Assembly: GCF_021495345.1 (NCBI RefSeq)
Contig: NZ_CP099397.1
Location: 2,232,001 to 2,296,000 of the forward strand
Reading direction: 5' to 3'
Source: Pseudomonas hydrolytica
Lineage (GTDB): Bacteria; Pseudomonadota; Gammaproteobacteria; Pseudomonadales; Pseudomonadaceae
Length of the DNA: 64,000 nucleotides
Under the pieces are notes generated by a model. It did no database searches and was not told where the DNA came from. It saw only the letters and a list, made by a program, of their open reading frames with translations. Positions 1-7,971 of this stretch are shown in pieces. Every line of letters starts with the position of its first letter. The first letter of the stretch is position 1. The translations under genes and the position numbers were made by a program.

Positions 1-1
1 C

Positions 2-841
2 GGCATCCCGGTGGCCAAGAAGTGGGACGAGGACGAGCCCAAGCGCCCGCGCTACTACGCAGGCGATGACGCCAATGCCTACTGGTACAGCGCCACCGAT
101 GTGTTCATCGCCGCCGCCTACAAGCGTTTGCCGGCCGAGCAGCGCAAACGTTTTCATCCCTTTCTTTCCGGCTTCAACCCCAACGACAAGAACGCCGATG
201 CGCATATCCGCCGCATGCTGGAGCTCGATCCTGGCCTGTGGCAGGGCATCGGCGAGGTCTTCACCCGTCACGATGACCTTACCGCGCTGATCCACGGCAG
301 TGCGCCGCGCGCCAACAACGAAGCCCTGGCGCGGGTCTTTCATCTGGCTGCCGAGTACGACCTGCCGGTGATGCTGCATTCCAACATCACCTCCAAGCGT
401 GAGCGCGAGCCGATCTATCTGCAGGAAATCGAGGCGCCGCTGCGCAATCATCCCCACGTACGTTTCATCTGGGCCCACGCCGGCACCAGTGCGGAAATTC
501 ATCGCCATCAGGAGAAGCTCGACTATCTGCTGGCGACCGTGGAGCGCATGCTCGGCCAGTACCCCAACCTCTACATCGACCTGTCCTGGACCATGCTGCG
601 TCCCTATCTGCTGGATCAGGACGGCAAGCCCGATCCTGACTGGGTGCAGCTGGTCAGCAGCTACCCGGAACGTTTCATGATCGGCTCGGACGTGGTGGGG
701 CGCTTTGGCAGCCTGGGCGATTACATGAAAGGCTTCGACCCCTTCCTCGACGCCTTGCCGGAAGCGGTCGCGCACAAGGTGGCACGTGACAATTTCCTCT
801 CCGTGCTGCCGCGTCGGGTGCAGGCCGAGCTGGATCGCTAG
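2..841 (+). CDS. Amidohydrolase family protein (5' partial)
   Basis: The reading frame is open from the left edge, so the true start lies upstream; about 279 residues are visible. The fold looks like the metal-dependent amidohydrolase-2 TIM barrel: likely metal or catalytic positions are the His in LHSN (visible residue 126), the His in WAHAG (159) and the Asp in GSDV (230). The N-terminal metal-binding His pair expected in this superfamily would be outside the window. Substrate cannot be told from the sequence. The GTG at 11 is an unlikely start because the conserved frame continues upstream of it. It ends six bases before a Pho box that belongs to the next gene, so the two are probably separate transcription units. 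Confidence 0.75.
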   Translation, partial: GIPVAKKWDEDEPKRPRYYAGDDANAYWYSATDVFIAAAYKRLPAEQRKRFHPFLSGFNPNDKNADAHIRRMLELDPGLWQGIGEVFTRHDDLTALIHGSAPRANNEALARVFHLAAEYDLPVMLHSNITSKREREPIYLQEIEAPLRNHPHVRFIWAHAGTSAEIHRHQEKLDYLLATVERMLGQYPNLYIDLSWTMLRPYLLDQDGKPDPDWVQLVSSYPERFMIGSDVVGRFGSLGDYMKGFDPFLDALPEAVAHKVARDNFLSVLPRRVQAELDR

Positions 842-846
842 CAGGA

Positions 847-864
847 CTGTCATCAGCCTGTCAT
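847..864 (+). promoter_or_regulatory. Pho box (PhoB binding site)
   Basis: Two exact CTGTCAT half-sites (847-853 and 858-864) are separated by four bases, the 11-bp periodicity of the classical Pho box. A third, degenerate half-site GCGTCAT follows at 869-875 after another four bases. The site ends 43 bases before the DUF3859 start codon and points toward it. Confidence 0.8.
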
Positions 865-907
865 TCGCGCGTCATAGGCTCGCGCTCATCTCAACGAGGA
901 GCGCACC

Positions 908-1372
908 ATGCATTACACCCGAGTGACCGTGATGGCCGGTCTTTTCGCCTTTGCCGGCCTGACCCAGGCCGACGTCCGTGTGGAAGGGCCGGTGGAATAC
1001 GGCATCTTCAGCAGCCAGTATCAGGACTACCAGCCCGGCGAGCGCGTGCTGACCCGCAGCAATCAGGAAATTCAGCGTACCGAACAGATTCCCGCCAAGC
1101 TGGGTACCAAGTTCGGCCTGCGCTACAGCCTCGCCGGCAAGCGCGAGGGTGATGCGCCGCTGACCCTGCTTTACCTCACTCCAGGCGTGGTCACGCCGGA
1201 CGGCCAGCGCCACGACAAGTTCGAGGTGCAGCAGAAGCTGGTGGTCGGCGCGCCGCAGGACGTGATGGCCTTCGAATTCACCGAACACCACGAGGTGGTG
1301 CCCGGCGAATGGCACTTCATCGTCTATCAGGGCGACCGCAAGCTGGCCGAACAGCGTTTCACGGTGCGCTGA
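908..1372 (+). CDS. DUF3859 domain-containing secreted protein
   Basis: A 154-residue protein with a Sec signal peptide (about residues 1-21, cleavage expected after the Ala of LTQA) followed by a single beta-rich domain that I recognise as DUF3859, a family common in Pseudomonas and of unknown function. It is probably periplasmic. The ATG is preceded by GAGGA at good spacing. The Pho box at 847-864 suggests induction by phosphate starvation through PhoB, which is the only functional clue. It is convergent with dgkA, whose stop codon abuts its own. Nothing in the sequence suggests an enzyme: no obvious catalytic motif is visible. Confidence 0.8.
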   Translation: MHYTRVTVMAGLFAFAGLTQADVRVEGPVEYGIFSSQYQDYQPGERVLTRSNQEIQRTEQIPAKLGTKFGLRYSLAGKREGDAPLTLLYLTPGVVTPDGQRHDKFEVQQKLVVGAPQDVMAFEFTEHHEVVPGEWHFIVYQGDRKLAEQRFTVR

Positions 1373-1759
1373 TCAAAGCAGGATGATCGCCCAGGTCAGG
1401 GCGATCATCAGCAGCGCGACCATCTGCGCCGCGCTGCCCATGTCCTTGGCCTGCTTGGACAGCGGGTGCAGGTTCAGCGAGATGCGGTCGACCACCGCCT
1501 CGATGGCGGAATTGAGCAGCTCCACCACCAGTGCCAGCAGCGGCACTATTACCAGCAACGCACGTTCGGCGCGGCTGACATCGACCAGCCCGGCCAGCGG
1601 CAGCAGCACCAGATTCAGCCAGACCAGCTGACGGAACGCGGCTTCACCCTGATAGGCCGCACGCAGCCCGGCCAGCGAATACCCGGTGGCATCGAGGATG
1701 CGCGCCAGGCCGCGGCGCCCCTTGAAGGACAGGGCGTCCAGATCGGAACTGTCATTCAT
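1373..1759 (-). CDS. dgkA: Diacylglycerol kinase
   Basis: A 128-residue inner-membrane protein of the prokaryotic DgkA family, with three hydrophobic segments and the conserved stretch ELLNSAIEAVVDR that carries catalytic Glu residues, followed by HPLSKQAKDMGSAAQ. It phosphorylates diacylglycerol with ATP to phosphatidic acid and so recycles the lipid left when phospholipid head groups are donated to periplasmic acceptors. The start chosen gives the usual family length and overlaps the upstream kinase stop by four bases, implying translational coupling; a longer frame upstream is the shadow of that gene. It is the last gene of the leftward ColRS arm, which fits a role in lipid recycling next to a predicted head-group transferase. 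Confidence 0.93.
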   Translation of the reverse strand: MNDSSDLDALSFKGRRGLARILDATGYSLAGLRAAYQGEAAFRQLVWLNLVLLPLAGLVDVSRAERALLVIVPLLALVVELLNSAIEAVVDRISLNLHPLSKQAKDMGSAAQMVALLMIALTWAIILL

Positions 1760-2460
1760 CGCGGCAGCCCGCCCCAGGGATCGTTCAGAGCCTGCTGGTA
1801 AACCTGACGCAGGTAAGCCATGTCGGCATCTGGCATGGCGCCACGGTGTCGATCCAATTGGCCCAGGTCGCGGCGCGAGGCGCTGGCGACGCGCCAACGT
1901 CGCCGGCTTTTCTCCAGATCCAGCAGGGCGATATCCACGTCGCCGTCGCTACGAACCTTGACGAACAGGTGCTTGGCATAACAGCAGCCGTGCTGCCAGC
2001 CGCCCAGGTGCAGACGTGCAAGTGTCACCGCCAGGCGTTGCAGCATGACCTGGTTGAGCTGCGGCGCATGGGGCTCGCCGTACCACTGCTCCAGGCTGAC
2101 GAAACCCGGCAGCGCCTCGGTAACCAGCAGCGCCTGCCACTGCCCGGCCTGTTTGCGCGCTGCGCAGTAGACGATGTTCGGTGTACGAATGCCGAGGCGG
2201 GCGAGGGCGCGGTAGGCCTGCAGCTCGCGCAGGATGGTTGGCCGCCCCAACGGGTGGCGCAGCGAGCGGTAGAGATGCCCGCTCTGGCGCTTGCAGAACA
2301 GCAGGGGCCGGCTTGTGTCCCAGTGTTGCAGCAGGCGCACGCCACTTTCGCCGCCGCGTCGTTGATTGGCCGGCTCGACCCATTCCCCGGGGCTGTACCA
2401 CCAGCGATCGAATTCGGTCGAGGGCAGGGCGGCCAGTGCTTGTTCGCTGAGAACGCCCAT
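1756..2460 (-). CDS. InaA/WapQ-type lipopolysaccharide kinase family protein
   Basis: A 234-residue protein kinase-like fold of the lipopolysaccharide kinase (InaA/WaaP/RfaP) family. Visible kinase features include RLGIRTPNIVYC and LLVTEALPG in the N-lobe, the catalytic-loop-like LHLGGWQHGCCYAKHLFV, and ALLDLEK as the metal-binding segment. It is most likely cytoplasmic and phosphorylates LPS core heptose, or is a regulator-like paralogue. It starts one base after the methyltransferase stop and overlaps dgkA by four bases. In P. fluorescens an equivalent pair next to colRS (orf222 and wapQ) was reported as ColR-controlled, which agrees with the layout here. The start MGVLSEQ is chosen because upstream sequence belongs to the methyltransferase. 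Confidence 0.85.
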   Translation of the reverse strand: MGVLSEQALAALPSTEFDRWWYSPGEWVEPANQRRGGESGVRLLQHWDTSRPLLFCKRQSGHLYRSLRHPLGRPTILRELQAYRALARLGIRTPNIVYCAARKQAGQWQALLVTEALPGFVSLEQWYGEPHAPQLNQVMLQRLAVTLARLHLGGWQHGCCYAKHLFVKVRSDGDVDIALLDLEKSRRRWRVASASRRDLGQLDRHRGAMPDADMAYLRQVYQQALNDPWGGLPR

Positions 2461-2461
2461 T

Positions 2462-3151
2462 TCAGGCCTCCTTGCGCAGTACGTAGGTGCGCCACATGGC
2501 ATAGCCGGGCAGGAAGTCCAGGTGGCCGAGTATGGCGAAGCCGGCCTGGTGGAACTCATCCTCAACGGTCTTGCGAAGGACGACGAAGCGGTTCTGGTTC
2601 TGCGCCGCACGGCCCTGAGCGGCGCGCCGGGCCTCCAGGCGCCGGCGTTTCCAGGCCTTGTAGTTGCCATCGACCCACAGCGAGACGATCACCGTGTCGC
2701 GGCTGACGCGGTGGAACTCGCGAAGGATGGCCAGACGGTGCTCGGCCGACTCGATGTGATGCAGCAAGCGGATGCAGAAGATGCAGTCCACCGCGTTGTC
2801 ACCCAGGTCGATCGCGAAGGCCGAGGTGCGGAAGCTGTTGACTCGCGCCACCACCTCGGGGGCCTGTGCGGCACGCGCGGTGGCGAGCATATCGGCGGAA
2901 TTGTCAGCGGCGAGGATCACCCGGTTTGGCTGCTCACAGAGCATCGGCCAGAAACGGCCGGCGCCGCAGGGCAGGTCGAGCACCAGGTTCGGCTGATCGG
3001 CCATCTGCAGCGCACGGCGCGCCACCTGCACGTCGCGCCAGTGGGACAGGCGCCGAAACAGGCCGTCCTGATGCTTGTGCAGGTATTGCTGGGCGTGCTC
3101 GAAATCGTACTTGCGGGAAAAATCCAGTTCGATGGGGCTAGGCTTGGGCAT
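2462..3151 (-). CDS. Class I SAM-dependent methyltransferase
   Basis: A 229-residue Rossmann-fold methyltransferase: motif I is VLDLPCGAGRFWP, motif II lies around ILAADNSADML, and the post-motif region reads DCIFCIRLLHHI. The substrate is unknown; its place between colS and an LPS-kinase-family gene suggests a lipid or LPS precursor. It matches the position of orf222 in the colRS loci of other pseudomonads. A ColR-box-like tandem element directly upstream (3209-3236) overlaps the 3' end of colS, so this gene can probably be transcribed separately from colRS. Confidence 0.87.
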   Translation of the reverse strand: MPKPSPIELDFSRKYDFEHAQQYLHKHQDGLFRRLSHWRDVQVARRALQMADQPNLVLDLPCGAGRFWPMLCEQPNRVILAADNSADMLATARAAQAPEVVARVNSFRTSAFAIDLGDNAVDCIFCIRLLHHIESAEHRLAILREFHRVSRDTVIVSLWVDGNYKAWKRRRLEARRAAQGRAAQNQNRFVVLRKTVEDEFHQAGFAILGHLDFLPGYAMWRTYVLRKEA

Positions 3152-3208
3152 GACGAACGTCCCTTGATGGATACGTTCGTCAGCCTAAAGAGCCAGGCAT
3201 CAAGTTCA

Positions 3209-3236
3209 CGTCAAAGGGGTGTGAAAATTTCGTCAA
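3209..3236 (-). promoter_or_regulatory. ColR-box-like tandem operator before the methyltransferase
   Basis: Read on the minus strand the element is TTGACGAAATTTTCAC followed by a second TTGACG whose start is exactly 22 bp after the first. The first part matches 14 of 16 positions of the ColR consensus as I recall it (YYNASNNYTTTTTCAC). The same architecture is found at 5193-5220 in front of the other arm of the locus. Confidence 0.6.
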
Positions 3237-4501
3237 GCGCCATTGTTCAGGGTGACCCGGAAGCGGGTATGACCTGGCTCGCTCTGCAAACTGACGCTCC
3301 AGCCCTGTTTGGCGCAAATGCGTTTGACCAGCGATAGCCCCAGGCCCAGCCCCTCGCCACGGGCCTGCGAGCCGCGCACGAACGGCTGGAAGATGCGCTC
3401 GTGCTGCTCGGCAGGAATGCCGGCACCGCTGTCCTCGATACGAAACGCTCCCGATTCGAGGATCAGGCGCACACTGCCGTTCTCGGTGTAGTGCAGGGCG
3501 TTGCGCAACAGGTTGGCCATTACCGTACCGAGGAAAGTGGCGTTGTAGCGGCCGTCGTCCTGGCCTTCCTCGATCAACTGGAAGTCCAGGCCTTTCTCTT
3601 CCATCAGCGCGCCCCAGCGGCTGGCTTGCTCATGGGCGATGGCGGCCAGGCTGCGGTCGCCGACGAACACGGCTTCGTTGCTCTTGTCGCGCGCCAGTTG
3701 CAGGAAGGTCTGCACCAGCTCGCGCATTTCCTCGCTGGCGCGGGCGATGCGCGCCACCTGTTCCTTCTCGCGCGGGCCCAGGGGCGCCTCGGCAAGCAGC
3801 TCGCAGGAGGTGGCGATGACCATCAGCGGTGTACGCAGTTCGTGGCTGACATCGCTGGTGAACAGGCGCTCGCGCTCCAGGGACTGACGCACCTGGCCCA
3901 GCGTGCTGTCGAAGGCAGCGGCCAACTGGCCGATTTCGTCGTCGGGGTAATCCGGTGCCAATGGTGGCGCCAGCGGATGCAGCTGGTCGCGATGACGCAC
4001 TTGCTGGGCCAGCCGGCTGACCGGCGCCATGACCTTGCGCGCCATCATCAAGCCCAGGCCCCAGGCGGCGATCACCGTCAGCAGAAAGCCCGCCAGCACC
4101 ACATTGAACAGCGCATTCTCGCGGGCTTCGAATTCCTGTTGCTCCTGCACCAGCATGTAGGTCTCGCCGTTGATCTTCTGCACGTAGACGTAAAACGCCT
4201 CGTTGCCGCTGACGACCTCGTTGAACCCTTCCCGCAGGCCGTCATATTCGGGCGCGATGGCATAGTCGGGATTATTCGACGAGAAGAAGCGGGTGCTGGA
4301 GTCCAGGCGCGGTGGGCGCCCCTGGCGGATGTCCTCGTTCAGTGTTTCACCCAGCTCGCGACTCATCTCCTGGGAAACCAGATGCTCCTCGATGAAATGC
4401 ACCACACCGACGATGCTCAACGAGAACAGGCCGCTGACCATCACCGTCATCAGCACGAAGGCGATCAGAATCCGGCGCTGGAAGGGCTGCTTAGACAGCA
4501 T
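3233..4501 (-). CDS. colS: Sensor histidine kinase ColS
   Basis: A 422-residue inner-membrane kinase: first membrane segment at about residues 10-34, a periplasmic loop of about 100 residues, a second segment near 130-155, HAMP, the HisKA box FTSDVSHELRTPL and a HATPase domain with N box NLLRNALHY and the G boxes. The loop contains an EQQE motif (residues 120-123) and His35/Glu38 near the membrane, resembling the ExxE metal-sensing residues reported for P. putida ColS, which senses excess Fe(III) or Zn. It overlaps colR by 11 bases. The start is the only ATG that keeps the membrane segment and follows directly from the colR end. Confidence 0.92.
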   Translation of the reverse strand: MLSKQPFQRRILIAFVLMTVMVSGLFSLSIVGVVHFIEEHLVSQEMSRELGETLNEDIRQGRPPRLDSSTRFFSSNNPDYAIAPEYDGLREGFNEVVSGNEAFYVYVQKINGETYMLVQEQQEFEARENALFNVVLAGFLLTVIAAWGLGLMMARKVMAPVSRLAQQVRHRDQLHPLAPPLAPDYPDDEIGQLAAAFDSTLGQVRQSLERERLFTSDVSHELRTPLMVIATSCELLAEAPLGPREKEQVARIARASEEMRELVQTFLQLARDKSNEAVFVGDRSLAAIAHEQASRWGALMEEKGLDFQLIEEGQDDGRYNATFLGTVMANLLRNALHYTENGSVRLILESGAFRIEDSGAGIPAEQHERIFQPFVRGSQARGEGLGLGLSLVKRICAKQGWSVSLQSEPGHTRFRVTLNNGA

Positions 4502-5174
4502 CGGGGTTCTCCGCCAGGCGATAGCCGACGCCGTGGATGGTGTGCAGCAGTGGTGTGGGAAAGGGCTTGTCGAGTACCTGGCGTAGTTGATGGACATGGC
4601 TGCGCAGGCTGTCACTGTCCGGGCAATCGTCGCCCCACAGGGCTTCTTCCAGCGCTTCACGGCGTACCACCGCCGGGCTGCGTTGCATGAGGATGGCCAG
4701 CAGCTTGAGGCCCAATGGGTTGAGCTTGAGCAGTTGGCCGGCGCGACTGACCTGCAGGGTATCGAGGTCGTAGCTGAGATCGGCGACCTGCAGCTGGCGT
4801 TTGCGGCTGCCGCGGCTACGGCGCAGGATCGCTTCGATGCGCGCCACCAGCTCGGACAGGGCGAAAGGCTTGATCAGATAGTCATCGGCGCCGGCATTGA
4901 GCCCCTTCAGGCGATCATCCAGCGCATCGCGCGCGGTGAGCATGAGGATGGGGACTTCGCTGCGACCATCCTCGCGCAGGCGCTTGCACACCTGATAACC
5001 GTCGATGCCCGGCAGCATGATGTCCAGCACGATCAGATCGTAGTGGCCGCTGCTGGCCAGGTGCAGGCCGCTCAGGCCGTCCTGCGCGCAGTCGACGGAA
5101 AAGCCCTTGAGCTGCAAATAGTCGAGCACGTTGGCGAGGATGTCTCGGTTGTCTTCGATGACCAGAATGCGCAT
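4491..5174 (-). CDS. colR: Response regulator ColR (OmpR family)
   Basis: A 227-residue OmpR-type regulator: receiver domain with phosphoacceptor Asp51 in LIVLDIMLPG and switch Lys in LIKPFAL, then a winged-helix DNA-binding domain ending in HTIHGVGYRLAE. ColRS maintains outer-membrane integrity, metal tolerance and polymyxin resistance in pseudomonads by controlling lipid A and membrane-modifying genes. It is divergent from the LtaS-like gene, and the 103-base gap between them holds a full match to the ColR-box consensus (5193-5208). Assignment rests on near-complete conservation with known ColR, including the DSDSLRSH segment. Confidence 0.95.
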   Translation of the reverse strand: MRILVIEDNRDILANVLDYLQLKGFSVDCAQDGLSGLHLASSGHYDLIVLDIMLPGIDGYQVCKRLREDGRSEVPILMLTARDALDDRLKGLNAGADDYLIKPFALSELVARIEAILRRSRGSRKRQLQVADLSYDLDTLQVSRAGQLLKLNPLGLKLLAILMQRSPAVVRREALEEALWGDDCPDSDSLRSHVHQLRQVLDKPFPTPLLHTIHGVGYRLAENPDAV

Positions 5175-5192
5175 CGCGGGTTATTCCTGGGT

Positions 5193-5220
5193 TTGACGAT
5201 TTTTTCACACGGCTTTGACG
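5193..5220 (+). promoter_or_regulatory. ColR-box-like tandem operator before the LtaS-like gene
   Basis: TTGACGATTTTTTCAC at 5193-5208 fits every position of the recalled ColR consensus YYNASNNYTTTTTCAC. A second TTGACG lies at 5215-5220, 22 bp downstream of the first, the same spacing as in the element at 3209-3236. It sits in the colR/LtaS-like intergenic gap and so could serve both directions. Confidence 0.72.
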
Positions 5221-5277
5221 AGAGGCTCACAGCTCGCCTCGCAGACTGCGGCTCGTTCATCCTACAAGGATCATACG

Positions 5278-7236
5278 ATGCCACGTCTCCATTACGCGCA
5301 ACTTCGTTATCTGTCGATCATTCTGCTGGCTTGGCTGGCGGTTTTCTTCCTCACTCGTAGCGTGCTGCTGATTGCGCATCTGGGCGATGCCGGTGTCACC
5401 CTGCCGAACCTGCTTGGCCTGTATGGCGTCGGTCTGATCTATGACCTGAGCTTCCTGGTCTACGCCGCCGCGCCGCTGGCGCTTTACCTGCTGCTGTGTC
5501 CTGCCTGGTTGTGGCAGCGCCGTTGGCACCAGCGTCTGTTGATCGCCCTGGCGGCCGTCAGCCTGTTCGCGATGTTCTTCACCGCGGTGGCCGAATGGCT
5601 GTTCTGGGACGAGTTCGGCGTGCGCTTCAACTTCATTGCCGTGGACTACCTCGTGTACTCCAAAGAGGTCGTCGACAACATTCTCGAGTCCTACCCGATC
5701 TATCCGCTGCTGGCGCTGTTGGCGGTCTTGGCCATCGGCTTGACCGTAGCGCTGCGCCGGCCGCTGCGTGCGGCGTTGCAGGCGCCGCGTTTGCCACGGC
5801 TGCGTGCGGTCTATGCACTGGTAATGCTGGCATTGTTGGTCGGGCTGTGCAGCGGCCTGGTGGGGCAGGACGCGCCGCGTAGCCTGGGTGGCAATACCTA
5901 CCAGCGTGAGCTGGCGAGCAATGGCCCGTACCAGTTCTTCGCTGCGTTTCGTAACAACGAGCTGGACTATCAGCAGTTCTACGCCACCTTGCCCGATGCT
6001 GCGGTGGCCGAGCAGTTGCGCGCCGAAGTGGCCGAGCCCAATGCGCGCTTCATCGGCAGTGACCCGCAGGACATCCGCCGGGTGATCGACAACCCCGGCC
6101 AGGCGCGCAAGCTCAACGTGGTGCTGGTCACCATCGAGAGCCTGAGTGCCAAGTATCTGGGCAGTTTTGGCGATACCCGTGGGTTGACCCCGAACCTGGA
6201 CGAGCTGCGCAAGCACAGCCTGGTGTTCACCAATTTCTATGCCACGGGTACGCGCACCGACCGCGGTCTGGAGGCGCTGACCCTGTCGGTACCGCCGACC
6301 CCGGGGCGCTCCATCGTCAAGCGCATCGGCCGCGAGTCCGGCTATGCCAGCCTGGGCCAGCAGTTGGGCGCGCAGGGCTACGACAGCGTCTTCGTCTATG
6401 GCGGGCGCGGATACTTCGACAACATGAACGCCTTCTTCGGCGGCAATGGTTATCGCATCGTCGATCAGAGCAGCGTCGATGAGTCCGAGATGAGCTTCCA
6501 GAATGCCTGGGGCATGGCCGACGAGGATCTCTACCATCAGGCGCTGAAGGTGGCCGATAGCGACCATGCGGCCGGCAAGCCGTTCTTCCTGCAACTGATG
6601 ACAACCTCCAATCACCGGCCTTACACCTACCCGGACGGGCGTATCGACATCGCCTCCGGCGAGGGGCGTGAGGGAGCAGTGAAATACACCGACTACGCCA
6701 TCGGCCAGTTCCTGGCGCAGGCGCGCAGCAAGCCCTGGTTCGACAACACGCTGTTTGTCTTCGTCGCCGACCACACCGCAGGCAGCGCCGGGCGTGAGGA
6801 TCTGCCGGTGGCCAACTACCAGATCCCGCTGTTCATCTACTCGCCCAGGTATGTCAAACCGGCGCAGTACACCGATGTGGCCAGTCAGATCGACGTAGCA
6901 CCGACACTGCTTGGTCTGCTCAACCTGGATTACGTCTCCACTTTCTTCGGTCGCAACCTGCTGCGCGCCGACCACGCGCCCGGGCGGGCACTACTCGGCA
7001 ACTACCAACATCTGGGCCTGTTCGATGGGCAGAACCTGGCGATTCTCAGCCCGCGCCAGGGCATGCGTCGCCACGACGATGCTCTGGGCCTGAGTCATGA
7101 GTGGCGGGTGGATGATGCCGATCCGCTGTTGCGGCGCGACATCGCCTACTACCAGGGCGCCAGTCATGCCTTCGGCAAGCGGCTGATCGCCTGGCAACCA
7201 GACGCTCAATCGAGCCAGCAGCTCAGCCAGCGCTAA
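5278..7236 (+). CDS. LtaS/MdoB-like phospho-head-group transferase (sulfatase fold)
   Basis: A 652-residue inner-membrane protein with about five N-terminal membrane segments (to about residue 200) and a periplasmic alkaline-phosphatase/sulfatase domain. Metal and catalytic positions are visible: Glu in LVTIES, a candidate nucleophile Thr in GTRTDRG, and Asp-His in VADHT. The family (COG1368) moves phosphoglycerol or similar groups from phospholipid to a periplasmic acceptor, releasing diacylglycerol. Acceptor and donor here are unknown; osmoregulated glucan, LPS or another lipid are options. It heads a four-gene rightward operon. The ATG at 5278 follows an AAGGA; an in-frame upstream start would eat into the operator. 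Confidence 0.85.
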   Translation: MPRLHYAQLRYLSIILLAWLAVFFLTRSVLLIAHLGDAGVTLPNLLGLYGVGLIYDLSFLVYAAAPLALYLLLCPAWLWQRRWHQRLLIALAAVSLFAMFFTAVAEWLFWDEFGVRFNFIAVDYLVYSKEVVDNILESYPIYPLLALLAVLAIGLTVALRRPLRAALQAPRLPRLRAVYALVMLALLVGLCSGLVGQDAPRSLGGNTYQRELASNGPYQFFAAFRNNELDYQQFYATLPDAAVAEQLRAEVAEPNARFIGSDPQDIRRVIDNPGQARKLNVVLVTIESLSAKYLGSFGDTRGLTPNLDELRKHSLVFTNFYATGTRTDRGLEALTLSVPPTPGRSIVKRIGRESGYASLGQQLGAQGYDSVFVYGGRGYFDNMNAFFGGNGYRIVDQSSVDESEMSFQNAWGMADEDLYHQALKVADSDHAAGKPFFLQLMTTSNHRPYTYPDGRIDIASGEGREGAVKYTDYAIGQFLAQARSKPWFDNTLFVFVADHTAGSAGREDLPVANYQIPLFIYSPRYVKPAQYTDVASQIDVAPTLLGLLNLDYVSTFFGRNLLRADHAPGRALLGNYQHLGLFDGQNLAILSPRQGMRRHDDALGLSHEWRVDDADPLLRRDIAYYQGASHAFGKRLIAWQPDAQSSQQLSQR

Positions 7237-7245
7237 GGAGTGAAG

Positions 7246-7971
7246 ATGCCGTCTCGTTATTTCGATTTTCGCCTGGCGCTGGGTATTCCGCTGCTGCTGA
7301 TGGCGCTGTTGCTGGTAGTCGATCCCAGCCCTGTGGACTTCGCCCTGGCCCGTCTGTTCTACGAACCTGGCCAGGGCTTCATCGGTCGTAGCAGTTTCTG
7401 GCTCGAAGACATCCTGCATGACCGTGCCAAGCAGGCGCTGATCATGCTCGGTGTGCTGGCCATCGCCGGCTTTCTGCTCAGCCTCATGCCGACACGGCTG
7501 CGTGCCTGGCGTCGACAGCTCGGTTATCTGGTGCTGGCGCTGGGTCTGTCGACTTCGGTGGTCACGCCACTGAAGACGCTGACCGGTATGCATTGCCCCT
7601 GGAGCCTGAGCGAGTTTGGTGGCCAGGAGCAGTTCACCCCGCTGCTGAGCGAACGTGCACCCACCGCCAACCCCGGCCGATGCTGGCCGGGCGGGCATGC
7701 TTCGGCAGGATTCTCGCTGCTGGCGCTGTTCTTCGTCTTGCGCGACCGCCGCCCACGTGCCGCGCGAATCGCGCTGGTGGTGGCGTTGGGGCTGGGTTCG
7801 CTGTTTTCCCTGGGGCGGATGTTGCAGGGCGCGCACTTTCTCTCGCACAACCTGTGGACGCTGCTGATCGACTGGGTGATCTGCGTGCTGACCTACCGCT
7901 GGCTGCTTTACCGAGCGCCTGTCGCACAAAACGCAGGGAATCAGGTGGTCTGGGGAGAAACCTGCCGATGA
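7246..7971 (+). CDS. PAP2-family membrane phosphatase
   Basis: A 241-residue integral membrane protein of the PAP2 (phosphatidic acid phosphatase 2) superfamily. Motifs are variant: Lys110 and HCPW (116-119) where KxxxxxxRP is usual, PGGH (148-151) in place of PSGH, and a GRMLQGAH segment (190-197) for the SRxxxxxH motif. I recall this HCPW variant from a subfamily often found beside phosphoethanolamine-transferase-like genes. It probably dephosphorylates a lipid phosphate on the periplasmic face. ATG 7246 has AAGGAG at ideal spacing; a GTG at 7240 overlaps that site and is rejected. It overlaps the next gene by four bases. Confidence 0.82.
   Translation: MPSRYFDFRLALGIPLLLMALLLVVDPSPVDFALARLFYEPGQGFIGRSSFWLEDILHDRAKQALIMLGVLAIAGFLLSLMPTRLRAWRRQLGYLVLALGLSTSVVTPLKTLTGMHCPWSLSEFGGQEQFTPLLSERAPTANPGRCWPGGHASAGFSLLALFFVLRDRRPRAARIALVVALGLGSLFSLGRMLQGAHFLSHNLWTLLIDWVICVLTYRWLLYRAPVAQNAGNQVVWGETCR

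Noticed and set aside
7240..7248. GTG at 7240 as start of the PAP2 gene
   Set aside because: It lies on the last base of the AAGGAG that serves the ATG at 7246.
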